This document shows, piece after piece, positions 7,954-15,711 of a stretch of DNA of 64,000 bases. The DNA comes from Oceanobacter mangrovi (GTDB lineage Bacteria > Pseudomonadota > Gammaproteobacteria > Pseudomonadales > Oceanobacteraceae), in assembly GCF_019740315.1 (NCBI RefSeq), contig NZ_JAHXZR010000013.1:97472-161471 (forward strand), in the 5' to 3' direction. Each line of letters begins with the position of its first letter. Position 1 is the first letter of the stretch. Under the pieces are notes generated by a model that had not been told where the DNA came from, searched no databases, and saw nothing but the letters and a program-made list of their open reading frames with translations. The translations under genes and the position numbers were made by a program.

Positions 7954-9282
7954 TTACATCAGCGGCTGACCATTCAGGGTCGCCACCCCATCACTCATAC
8001 GGAAGGCAATCGGTTCGCCGGTTTGGGCGATTTCAGCCACCATCGGATGCGCCTGCGACGCCAGCATGGCAGCCATCGGACTGAGTTCGGCATCAACTTC
8101 CGCATTAATCACGGAGGTCAGCATCATCATCGCCATCGGATCACCACCACTGGCTGCCAACTGGCTAAAATAGTCTTGTGGCAATTTGCTGGTTTCCAGT
8201 TTCAGCTTGCCCTTGATGTCCACAAACTGTGAGCCATTCATATCAAGGCGGGTTTTGGCTTCGATCACCGGACCTGGCGCCAGCAACTCATCTGCCCGTT
8301 GCTGCGCAAAACTCATGATCATCGGCAACATCACCGCCGGATCACTGCTACTGCTGCTGACATCCATCAACTGTTGGATAAACTCACGCAATACCTTGCC
8401 ATCCAGCCCTCCCATGCTGCTGTGAATATCCAGTCCACTGATTGCGCCCATCGGGCTGACAGCCTCTGCCAGCTTGACGGAAAACTGATAATCGAAGGTT
8501 TTGGCAATAGCGACGTCAGCGCCAATTTCCAGCCCACTCATCTCCAACTGCTCGAGAGGCTTGCTGGAAAGGCTTTTCAGGTGCTTGATTCGAATCGTTT
8601 GATCGCTGTCCAGTGACCCCGCAGAACCCTTGTAGTTCTGCTGATAATCCAGCGCCGATACTTCAACGCCACTGTCCGCCGTGGTTACCCGAATGGTTGG
8701 AATACTGGCACTGATGTGCGTCTCACCTTCAAGCCGGTTTTGCTCATAACCACTCATGGCAAAGTCGACCGGGTAAGCCGGAATATCCACTGTGAGAGTA
8801 TTTTCCGGGGTCAGCTCATCACCTTCGAGCGGCAGGTCACGGCGAATTGCCGGAATCAGAATCTGGCCACTGCCACCATCCAGTTCCGCCTTGCCGATGA
8901 TCCGGATTGGCTGATTCGAAAATACTTCCGTGTTGATTGACAGCATTTCACTGGCCTGGCTACCGACCAACAACTGCACCACCGAGGCTTCGTACTGTAC
9001 CCCCTGCAGCACAGAGTGGCGGATCTGGTAGTCCACCACCATATCCACTGCCGCTGGACTGAGATCAGCATGAATCAGGGTACGACCAACACTGGTCATC
9101 CAGCCGTCATGACGACTTTCGACCTGTACCTGCACCGGGTGACCGAGTTGCTTGCTGAGTGCAGCCGAAGTCAGTTGCTGATCCAGCTCCGTACTGACAG
9201 CTTCCTTGACGGCATATTGGGCATAGCCAACGCCAGCCAGAGACAAGGATGCCAGGGCGATACCTGCATAGATTGCTTTCAT
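7954..9282 (-). CDS. DUF945 (YdgA-like) family protein
   Basis: Conserved protein of about 442 aa resembling the DUF945/YdgA family, whose function is unknown; members are exported or membrane-anchored by an N-terminal hydrophobic segment. Residues 1-22 (MKAIYAGIALASLSLAGVGYA) look like such a signal. The body alternates polar and hydrophobic residues in beta-strand fashion and ends with the family-like SDGVATLNGQPL segment. The open frame runs up to 9411, but ATG 9282 has AAGGGA eight bases upstream and starts at the signal sequence. It is convergent with quiC and downstream of the shikimate dehydrogenase gene; no link to that pathway is evident. Confidence 0.75.
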   Translation of the reverse strand: MKAIYAGIALASLSLAGVGYAQYAVKEAVSTELDQQLTSAALSKQLGHPVQVQVESRHDGWMTSVGRTLIHADLSPAAVDMVVDYQIRHSVLQGVQYEASVVQLLVGSQASEMLSINTEVFSNQPIRIIGKAELDGGSGQILIPAIRRDLPLEGDELTPENTLTVDIPAYPVDFAMSGYEQNRLEGETHISASIPTIRVTTADSGVEVSALDYQQNYKGSAGSLDSDQTIRIKHLKSLSSKPLEQLEMSGLEIGADVAIAKTFDYQFSVKLAEAVSPMGAISGLDIHSSMGGLDGKVLREFIQQLMDVSSSSSDPAVMLPMIMSFAQQRADELLAPGPVIEAKTRLDMNGSQFVDIKGKLKLETSKLPQDYFSQLAASGGDPMAMMMLTSVINAEVDAELSPMAAMLASQAHPMVAEIAQTGEPIAFRMSDGVATLNGQPLM

Positions 9283-9612
9283 CACAATTCCCTTTGTTAT
9301 TAGGACTGAGTCTGCTCCGATGTAAGCCCGGAGCTTCCTGTTGATTCGGCATGATAGCCGGAATCCGGGACAAAACTTTACAGAAGTTCCCCGCCAGACA
9401 CAGCCGATCAATCCACGAAATCACAGCGATGGATCAATTTTTCGGGAGACGGGAGAGGAGCGGGCCGCGCAGGTACGGGAGACGGGAACACTATGGCAGT
9501 CTGGGCCATGCCCAACAATTATCAGGGGCGGCTCAGCCGACGTCCAAACCAGACCCAGACCCCAGGCAAGAAAGACCAGCGGCCCGCCGGATCAACGAGC
9601 CGCCGGCATCAC
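9283..9612. other. Intergenic region between the dehydrogenase and DUF945 genes
   Basis: About 330 bp without a credible gene. It holds an imperfect GC-rich run that could weakly terminate the dehydrogenase transcript, and a 12-base direct repeat, CGGGAGACGGGA, at 9443-9454 and 9476-9487. Nothing else was recognised. The DUF945 promoter should lie near the right side of its start. Confidence 0.4.
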
Positions 9613-10464
9613 TCAGAACAGGGCTGAGGTGATGTTGTATTTTTTCGAGAAATAATCCAGCGCCGCACGGTCGTCTTCGACCTTGTGACCAGTGAAGATT
9701 TCAAAGGCATCAACGCCCTGGTAGAAGAACAAATCATAGCCGGACACGATCTGTACATCCTTGCTGTGACATTCAACCAGGAATTCCGTGTCCATCGGCG
9801 TGTATACCGCATCAAACGCCCAGCGCTGACCACCAATACAGTCGGCTTTCAGCGGAATGCCCGGGGTTTTGTTATGACCAACCGGGGTACAGTTGATCAG
9901 GCCGTCAACGCCACGGGAAGCCTCTTCCATCTCTGCGAACGGCACCACTTTGGCGTTATAGCCAGCAGCCACCAGCGTGCTCACCAGCGACTCGGCACTG
10001 GCCGGGTTGAGGTCACACACCAGCAATTCGGTGGCACCCAGATCAAACAGGCCAAAGGCAACCGCACGACCAACACCACCAGCACCGATCATCAGTACCT
10101 TGCCAGCAGCGGCATTACCAAAACGGCTCTGGTAACCGCGCACAAAACCGGTGTAATCGGTATTGAAAGCCTGTACACCATTCTGCATACGCAGGGTATT
10201 GGTTGCGCCCATCTTGCGAACCGAGTCATTCAGCTCGTCGGCATAACCAACGGCCAGGGTCTTAAACGGAAAGGTCACGTTGGTACCGGCATAACCTTCG
10301 TCACGCAGGCGCTGCAACATGGCCGCAAAAGCTTCCGCCGAGTCATTTTCCGGCTCGCACAGCTGGTAGTTCACCGGGATGCCAAACATCTCACCCAGAG
10401 TCATATGCAGGGACGGTGCCCGCGATTGCGAAATTGAAATGCCGATCAGACCGAGTTTGACCAT
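9613..10464 (-). CDS. Shikimate/quinate dehydrogenase (AroE/YdiB family), probably NAD-dependent
   Basis: Oxidises shikimate to 3-dehydroshikimate, or quinate to 3-dehydroquinate. The 283-aa protein has the substrate motif SISQSRAPSLH (10-20), catalytic Lys68 (NVTFPFKT) and Asp103 (NTDYTGF), and the dinucleotide motif GAGGVGRA (128-135). The strand after that motif ends in Asp151 (LLVCDLNP). An acidic residue there is typical of NAD-using catabolic quinate/shikimate dehydrogenases, whereas NADP-using AroE proteins carry Asn-Arg-Thr at this point. With aroQ, quiC and a TRAP transporter nearby, a catabolic role is favoured over biosynthesis. GGAG precedes the ATG. Whether quinate or shikimate is preferred cannot be read from the sequence. 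Confidence 0.88.
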   Translation of the reverse strand: MVKLGLIGISISQSRAPSLHMTLGEMFGIPVNYQLCEPENDSAEAFAAMLQRLRDEGYAGTNVTFPFKTLAVGYADELNDSVRKMGATNTLRMQNGVQAFNTDYTGFVRGYQSRFGNAAAGKVLMIGAGGVGRAVAFGLFDLGATELLVCDLNPASAESLVSTLVAAGYNAKVVPFAEMEEASRGVDGLINCTPVGHNKTPGIPLKADCIGGQRWAFDAVYTPMDTEFLVECHSKDVQIVSGYDLFFYQGVDAFEIFTGHKVEDDRAALDYFSKKYNITSALF

Positions 10465-10946
10465 GTGATTATTCTCCAGAACTTCCAGCGCGGCTTACAG
10501 GGCGGTTTGTAAAGAAACCCGCCGAGGCACGAAAACCGCACGACGATACACCAGCGCCGAACGCTGCTGGATGAATTTTGCAGTGGTGATCCATTCCAAA
10601 ACCGCAAGCAAGACCACCATTCCTGGTGGCCCTGACGCCAGCTATATAGCTCGGCATTGATCGACCACAGAAATATCTGACACACCGTCATGCATGCCAA
10701 ATCGGCATACATCTTCAACAAACTCTCACTTTTAAAATCATCCTTGCTAATTCAGAGTGTCCCTCGCTTTTAAAAATACCCTATATTTTTACCTGCCCTT
10801 TGCAGGAACTCAGGGTTAAACTGGCCGACGGCCCACTTGAGCAGCCGCCGGTCTGATAAATTCGCACAAGCAATACGCGAACTGCCGATTGCAGCTGAAT
10901 AACAATAACCAGGGTGTCCAGACAGACCCCGATCGGAGAAGTGACT
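10465..10946. other. Divergent control region, dehydrogenase / TRAP operon
   Basis: This 482-bp gap is one of the longest in the window. It holds the second copy of the AT-rich palindrome (10771-10790) and the start regions of both divergent genes. Short frames inside it lack ribosome sites. The stretch 10465-10740 shows no clear repeat or terminator. A small RNA cannot be excluded. Confidence 0.5.
10771..10790. promoter_or_regulatory. Palindromic operator candidate, copy 2 (TRAP operon)
   Basis: The reverse complement reads AAAAATATAGGGTATTTTTA, differing from 5733-5752 at only two positions. It lies 157 bases before the TRAP binding-protein gene and about 310 bases before the divergent dehydrogenase gene. 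The shared site suggests that quiC, its regulator and the transporter form one regulon. Confidence 0.7.
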
Positions 10947-11957
10947 ATGAAATCCATGACCAAAGCCCTGCTCGCTGGCGTAATCGCTGCCGCAGCATCT
11001 ATCCCGGCCTATGCAGCCACTACCCTGACTCTGGCACACGTTGACCCGGTTGACTGGCACACCTCCAAAAAAGGTGCCGCCGCCAAGGTTTTCAAAGAAC
11101 TGGTTGAAGCTGAATCTGCTGGTCGCCTGAAAGTGAACGTCTACCCATCTGGCCAGCTGGGCGGTGAAACTGACGCTATCCAGTCTGCCCAGGACGGTAC
11201 CCTGACCATGACCATGGTTTCCGGTGCCTATGCCCGTGTTTGTCCTGAAGCCGGTGTGCTGGAAATTCCATACCTGTTCCCATCCGCACCGGTTGCCTGG
11301 TCCGTACTGGACGGCGACTTTGGTAAAGCGCTGGGTGAACAGTGTCTGAAAACCACTGGTCTGCGTACCCTGGCGTACGGTGAAACCGGTTTCCGTAACT
11401 TCACCAACTCCAAACGTGCGGTTGCTGAACCAAAAGATCTGGATGGCCTGAAAATCCGTGTGATGACCAACCCGCTGTACGTTGAGATGGTCAAGTCCAT
11501 GGGCGGTGAACCAACACCAATCGCCTGGCCAGAAGTACCAGCAGCACTGACTACCGGTGTTGTTGACGGTCAGGAAAACCCGGTTTCCGTTATTTACGCC
11601 AACAAGTTTTATGAAATGCAGAAGTACCTGACCCTGGATGGTCACGTGTACGGTGCCGACTTCTTCCTGATCAACGACGAGATCTACAGCGATCTGCCCG
11701 CCGAAGACCAGGCGATTATCGCCCGTGCCGCCAAGGTCGCTGCACTGACTGGCCGTGCCATTCAGCAAATCAACTCTGCTGAAGGTCTGACTGCTCTGGC
11801 AGCCAAAGGCATGACCATCACAACTCCAACTGCAGCCCAGTTGGATATGTTCCGCGCTGCAGCTCAGCCTGCGGTTGTTGAATGGCTGTCCAAGCAGATT
11901 GATCCAAGCTGGATCGAACGTGCCCAAAATGCCGTTGATGCTGCTGCCAGCAAGTAA
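10947..11957 (+). CDS. TRAP transporter solute-binding protein (DctP family)
   Basis: Periplasmic binding protein of a TRAP transporter, which uses an ion gradient to import organic acids. The 336-aa protein starts with a cleavable signal peptide (MKSMTKALLAGVIAAAASIPAYA). It has the family's GQLGGETDAIQSAQDGTL near residue 70 and the carboxylate-binding Arg in GLKIRVM near residue 170. An in-frame start at 10914 would place extra residues before the signal, so ATG 10947, preceded by CGGAGAAG, is preferred. The location and shared operator suggest quinate or shikimate as ligand, which is inference. A terminator-like hairpin separates it from the permease genes. Confidence 0.92.
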   Translation: MKSMTKALLAGVIAAAASIPAYAATTLTLAHVDPVDWHTSKKGAAAKVFKELVEAESAGRLKVNVYPSGQLGGETDAIQSAQDGTLTMTMVSGAYARVCPEAGVLEIPYLFPSAPVAWSVLDGDFGKALGEQCLKTTGLRTLAYGETGFRNFTNSKRAVAEPKDLDGLKIRVMTNPLYVEMVKSMGGEPTPIAWPEVPAALTTGVVDGQENPVSVIYANKFYEMQKYLTLDGHVYGADFFLINDEIYSDLPAEDQAIIARAAKVAALTGRAIQQINSAEGLTALAAKGMTITTPTAAQLDMFRAAAQPAVVEWLSKQIDPSWIERAQNAVDAAASK

Positions 11958-11974
11958 TATCCACCCCTGAAAAG

Positions 11975-12003
11975 AATGCACCGTACCGCGGTGCATTTTT
12001 TTT
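11975..12003 (+). terminator. Terminator/attenuator between TRAP dctP and dctQ
   Basis: A 9-bp stem AATGCACCG/CGGTGCATT with a 5-base loop is followed by at least six T residues, 17 bases after the dctP stop. Placed inside an operon, it should make binding protein more abundant than permease through partial termination. Confidence 0.88.
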
Positions 12004-12023
12004 ACTCAGTCCGGTACCCACCC

Positions 12024-12491
12024 ATGTTTTCCATCTACACCCGATTGCTGTCGTTTATGACAGGTCTGTCGCTGTTCGCTGTATTTGCGGTTGTGCTGGT
12101 TGCCAGCTTGTCTCGCTACCTGTTCAACATGCCGATTCAGTGGAGTGAGGAAGTTGCCAAGTACGCCATGATTTATGGCGCCATGTTTGGCATGACGCTG
12201 TGTTATCTGAATAACAGCCATATTCGCTTCACACTGCTGGAAAGCCTGACTCCCAAGGTTCATCACCGCTGGATCTATCTGACTCACGATGGCATTGCGC
12301 TGGTCAGCGGGGCGATCCTGAGCTGGTCTGGCTATCTGTTCATGATGAAACGTGGCGCGCTGATTGCCACCGGCACCGGACTGCCAATGTATTACTTCCA
12401 GAGCGCCATGGTTGTGGGTGGAGCCACCCTGACACTGGCCGCGCTGATCAAGATCGTTCGTCACTTCACCCACCCGGAACAAGGGGAATAA
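12024..12491 (+). CDS. TRAP transporter small permease (DctQ family)
   Basis: Small inner-membrane subunit of about 155 aa with four hydrophobic helices. It carries the DctQ hallmark around residues 35-70 (NMPIQWSEEVAKYAMIYGAMFG). An ATG at 11976 lies inside the upstream terminator hairpin and would add a non-hydrophobic head, so 12024 is preferred even though its ribosome site is weak. It is followed six bases later by the large permease gene and completes the same TRAP system as the upstream binding protein. Confidence 0.88.
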   Translation: MFSIYTRLLSFMTGLSLFAVFAVVLVASLSRYLFNMPIQWSEEVAKYAMIYGAMFGMTLCYLNNSHIRFTLLESLTPKVHHRWIYLTHDGIALVSGAILSWSGYLFMMKRGALIATGTGLPMYYFQSAMVVGGATLTLAALIKIVRHFTHPEQGE

Positions 12492-12497
12492 TTCGCC

Positions 12498-13769
12498 ATG
12501 ATCGCATTTGCTATTCTGATCGGCCTGCTGGTCATTGGTGCCCCACTGGCGTTTGCCATTCTGCTGGCAGTGGTTGGTTACGTCGGTTTTGAAACCCCGT
12601 TCAAGATTTCGCTGGTTGCCCAACGGGTATTCTCTGGCGTTGATTCCTTCGCCATTCTGGCGATTCCGCTGTTCGTACTGGCCGGTGAGCTGATGAACGA
12701 ATCCGGTATTACCGGCCGTATCATCAAGTTTGCCAACGCGCTGGTTGGCCATATGAAAGCCGGCCTGGCGCAGGTGAACATCTGGGCCTCGGTGATTTTT
12801 GCCGGACTGTCCGGTTCTGCCGTAGCGGATACCTCGGCACTGGGCCGGGTGTTTATTCCGACCATGGAAAAAGAAGGCTACCCGCGTGATTTCGCGGCGG
12901 CGCTGACTGCTGCATCCTCCGTGATCGGCCCGATGATCCCACCGTCAATTCCGGTCATCATCTATGCCCTGATCACTACGGGCGTTTCCGTACCGGGTTT
13001 GTTCCTGGCGGGTGTTGCGCCTGGCATCCTGCTGGCCATTGGCCTGTCGATCTATGTCCGCATGACCGCTGCACACTATGCCGAACAGCATCCAAAGTTG
13101 AGCATGAAGGAACGTGTCAAGGCGTTCAGTGAAGCCTGGGTACCACTGCTGATGCCAGTATTTATTGTTGGCTCAATCCTGACCGGTATCGTGACGCCGA
13201 CTGAAGCGGCCGCACTGGCGGCAGGTTATGCACTGGTTGCCGGTATGTTTGTCCTGAAGAGCCTCAAGTTCAGCATGTTGCCAGGCATCTTCAGCCGCGC
13301 CATGCGTGATTCTTCTGTGATCCTGCTGATTATCGCGGTCGTTGCTGCGGCTAACTGGCTGCTGACCTTCTCGCAGATTCCACAGACCATCAGTGAAAGC
13401 GTGCTGTCTTCAATCACCTCTCCATGGGTGTTCCTGCTGATGGTGAACGGTATCCTGCTGATCGTGGGCCTGTTCCTGGAAGGTATTGCGGCGATGCTGA
13501 TCCTGCTGCCGATCCTGCACCCGATTGCCATGACGCTGGGTATTGATCCGACCCACTTTGGTATTGTGGTGATCTTCAACCTGATGATTGGCCTGATCAC
13601 GCCACCGATGGGCATCTGTCTGTTCGTCTCCAACTCGGTTGCCAATGTTGGCATGGGCGCGATTTCCCGTCGCATTATGCCGATGTTCCTGGTTGAGCTG
13701 GCGGTACTGGCGATTATCACCTTTATCCCGCAAACCGTGACCTTCCTGCCGAAGATGTTCGGTTACTAA
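12498..13769 (+). CDS. TRAP transporter large permease (DctM family)
   Basis: Main ion-coupled transport subunit, 423 aa, of normal DctM length with about twelve helices. Visible family motifs are the N-terminal GLLVIGAPLAFAIL, the loop FAGLSGSAVADTSALG near residue 95, MIPPSIPVIIYA near 145, GIVTPTEAAA near 235 and LITPPMGICLFVSN near 370. AAGGGGAATA just before the ATG serves as the ribosome site and overlaps the dctQ stop. It works with the preceding DctP and DctQ. A double hairpin ends the operon. Confidence 0.95.
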   Translation: MIAFAILIGLLVIGAPLAFAILLAVVGYVGFETPFKISLVAQRVFSGVDSFAILAIPLFVLAGELMNESGITGRIIKFANALVGHMKAGLAQVNIWASVIFAGLSGSAVADTSALGRVFIPTMEKEGYPRDFAAALTAASSVIGPMIPPSIPVIIYALITTGVSVPGLFLAGVAPGILLAIGLSIYVRMTAAHYAEQHPKLSMKERVKAFSEAWVPLLMPVFIVGSILTGIVTPTEAAALAAGYALVAGMFVLKSLKFSMLPGIFSRAMRDSSVILLIIAVVAAANWLLTFSQIPQTISESVLSSITSPWVFLLMVNGILLIVGLFLEGIAAMLILLPILHPIAMTLGIDPTHFGIVVIFNLMIGLITPPMGICLFVSNSVANVGMGAISRRIMPMFLVELAVLAIITFIPQTVTFLPKMFGY

Positions 13770-13785
13770 GGCCCGCTGAGACTCT

Positions 13786-13852
13786 GTTTCGCCGCTCTGG
13801 GCGGTGAAACAAGCCCCATAAAAAAACCGCCAGCAGGCGGTTTTTTTATGGG
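13786..13852. terminator. Double hairpin, bidirectional terminator
   Basis: A first stem GTTTCGCCGC/GCGGTGAAAC (13786-13810, one G-T pair) is followed by a long dyad at 13815-13852, CCCATAAAAAAACCGCC with its reverse complement around AGCA. The A- and T-tracts are inside the dyad, so it can end both the rightward TRAP operon and the leftward TIM-barrel gene ending at 13881. Confidence 0.88.
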
Positions 13853-13880
13853 CGGGATTTGATAACTGAGCGCTGCAGAC

Positions 13881-14714
13881 TCAAACACTCAACTGCCGCA
13901 CGACCCACTCACGGGCATCGGCAGCCAGCCCCATGGTCTGGGCCAGCCCCTTGTGCCGATAGGATTCGTCATTAACGCTGAGCACCACATCCCCCCGGTA
14001 ACCGGCATCACGACATTGATGCAGCAACCCAGCCAGATCACTGGTGAGGTTACCTGCGCCCGGCAGGAAACGCTGATGACCATCGACTTCGATCTTGTCT
14101 TCCAGAATGTGCAGCGAGCTCATCTTGAAGTCGGATACCCGCAGCAGAAAGACTTTTTCCGCAGGCAGCTGCTGAAAGACCTTGCTGATGTCCAGCTCGG
14201 TGAGATCCTGAAAGCTGTCCACCACCAGCCCGAGGTTGGCATTGCCCGCCTGTTCAATCAGCTTCCAGGCAGACGCCAGATCGTAGGCATGATCGGACCA
14301 GGGTAACGGCCGGTAGCCAATCCGGATACCGCGTTTCATCGCCAGCGTGGCCAGCGCCTGCAACTGGATCACCAGGTCGGCCACATGGCTGGTTTTGTTA
14401 AACGCAGACGGGTTAACGATCAGCAGCTTGCAACCCAGCTCTGCCATCATGTCGAGGTTGGTTTTCGCCAGCTCCATGCGATAACCCAGTACATGACCAA
14501 TATGGCCAGTAAAGTCGCGTAACTCCTTATAGGCCGACACCCGCAGGCCACTGCGTTTGATCAGCTCAACGCCATCACGGATGCTGGTACTGGATTTGGC
14601 CAGATCATGGGCATCCAGTTCGATACCATCAAATCCGGCGGCCTTGATAGCCAGCAAACGATCGGCGAACTGGCCCGGCAAACCGCCAAGGCCCAGTACC
14701 ACAGCATTACTCAC
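13881..14714 (-). CDS. TIM-barrel protein related to the QuiC N-terminal domain, metal ligands lost
   Basis: Sugar-phosphate isomerase/epimerase-fold protein of 277 aa, homologous along its length to the dehydratase half of the QuiC gene in this window. At the four metal-ligand positions it has Arg135 (for Glu134), Asp166 (kept, VVDSFQDL), Arg192 (for Gln192) and Ser246 (for Glu240), by hand alignment. The usual dehydratase chemistry is therefore unlikely; a regulatory, binding or different catalytic role is possible. A GTG start at 14714 overlaps the upstream stop as GTGA and has GGGAG eight bases before it. A longer frame from TTG 14729 lacks such support. It is translationally coupled to the VOC gene. 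Confidence 0.8.
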   Translation of the reverse strand: MSNAVVLGLGGLPGQFADRLLAIKAAGFDGIELDAHDLAKSSTSIRDGVELIKRSGLRVSAYKELRDFTGHIGHVLGYRMELAKTNLDMMAELGCKLLIVNPSAFNKTSHVADLVIQLQALATLAMKRGIRIGYRPLPWSDHAYDLASAWKLIEQAGNANLGLVVDSFQDLTELDISKVFQQLPAEKVFLLRVSDFKMSSLHILEDKIEVDGHQRFLPGAGNLTSDLAGLLHQCRDAGYRGDVVLSVNDESYRHKGLAQTMGLAADAREWVVRQLSV

Positions 14715-15487
14715 TTGTCGGACTCCCAATAGAAGCTCAACGAGCTGTACTGGCTGTCGAGTAACAAACGGCCGCTGGCATCGACTTGCACCCCAGCCGG
14801 AACCTCGGCACCAGCGAAAGTAATACCGCAGAAATGTTCAGCACCAACGTTGTCGTCAGCCGCCAGGGTGTCAGCCGCAATCGCCAGTTTGCAGTGGCCT
14901 TCTTCAGACACCAGCGAACCATCGTCCTGCAATTCAAAACCAAACAGCTGCACAAAGAAGTCGCGCCATTCCTGCTGACGACCGTCGACCACTTTCATGG
15001 TCAGCTGTGAGACCGAACCCAGATAGCTGGCAGGCAAGGCATGCTGCGGCAACGGCTGAAAATCGACGTCGTAAATGGTTGGCCGGTTAGGCTTGCGGTC
15101 AATCAGGAACAGTTGGGAACCACCAATGCCTTCGATCGCCGGAATGTTCAGCTCCATCGCTCCAGCGCTGGTTTCAGACGGCCAGGCACCTTTCGCCTGC
15201 AGGGTCTGGAACGCGGTCTGGGCATCGTCCACCAGCACCCCAAGGGCACAGACGGTGACGCCATACTGACGCGCCAGATCTTTTGGCGTACCAGACGGTG
15301 ATTCATTCACAATCAGGTTGATATCCCCCTGACGGTACAACATCACGGGTTTGTGACGGTGGCGGGCAATGGCTGCAAATCCCAGCCGGACAAGTTCCTG
15401 CTCCAGCGCCGCAGTATCAGGCGCAGACAATTCGATATACTCGAGTCCAAGGGCACGGACAGCGGTGGGGTACAGTTCATCAGTCAC
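14711..15487 (-). CDS. VOC/HPPD-like protein related to the QuiC C-terminal domain
   Basis: A 258-aa two-module VOC protein homologous to the C-terminal half of QuiC. Shared blocks are RQGDINLIVN (52-61), YGVTVCAL (75-82), and ELNIPAIEGIGGSQLFLIDRK (112-132; only the ends are exact). At the metal-ligand positions of HPPD-like enzymes it has Gln161 in place of the first His, no clear second His, and a shortened end (SFYWESDK) in place of the FFEVLQR block. Metal-dependent oxygenase activity is therefore doubtful. It is transcribed with the TIM-barrel gene, giving a split QuiC-like pair in reversed order. Its own role is unknown. Confidence 0.8.
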   Translation of the reverse strand: MTDELYPTAVRALGLEYIELSAPDTAALEQELVRLGFAAIARHRHKPVMLYRQGDINLIVNESPSGTPKDLARQYGVTVCALGVLVDDAQTAFQTLQAKGAWPSETSAGAMELNIPAIEGIGGSQLFLIDRKPNRPTIYDVDFQPLPQHALPASYLGSVSQLTMKVVDGRQQEWRDFFVQLFGFELQDDGSLVSEEGHCKLAIAADTLAADDNVGAEHFCGITFAGAEVPAGVQVDASGRLLLDSQYSSLSFYWESDK

Positions 15488-15643
15488 TGATCAACTTCTC
15501 CAAGATAAGAAATCAGCTTTCAGTGTAATCCAATCGGCAGATTCCGCCCAGCGACGTAATCGAGCTTCCCGGGGATATTTTCAAAGCGCCACCGTGATTT
15601 TGACAAATATCCCTAACACATTGAATAACAATAAGTTTTTTTG

Positions 15644-15657
15644 AATTCGTATGAATT
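15644..15657. promoter_or_regulatory. AATTC-GTAT-GAATT dyad upstream of the split QuiC-like pair
   Basis: A small dyad in the AT-rich 224-bp gap between the VOC gene start and the end of the LysR gene. On the minus strand a possible promoter, TTGTTA-N16-TATTTG, lies downstream of it. Both calls are weak and rest on sequence alone. Confidence 0.3.
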
Positions 15658-15711
15658 TCCGGGTTTTTTGATTATGTTTTTCGATATAAAACCACAGATT
15701 ACAACCGCTTA

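Noticed and set aside
10770..11996. A 408-codon open frame on the minus strand
   Set aside because: It lies entirely opposite the TRAP binding-protein gene, whose signal peptide and family motifs are clear. The minus-strand product is Gln/Trp/His-rich with no recognisable domain.
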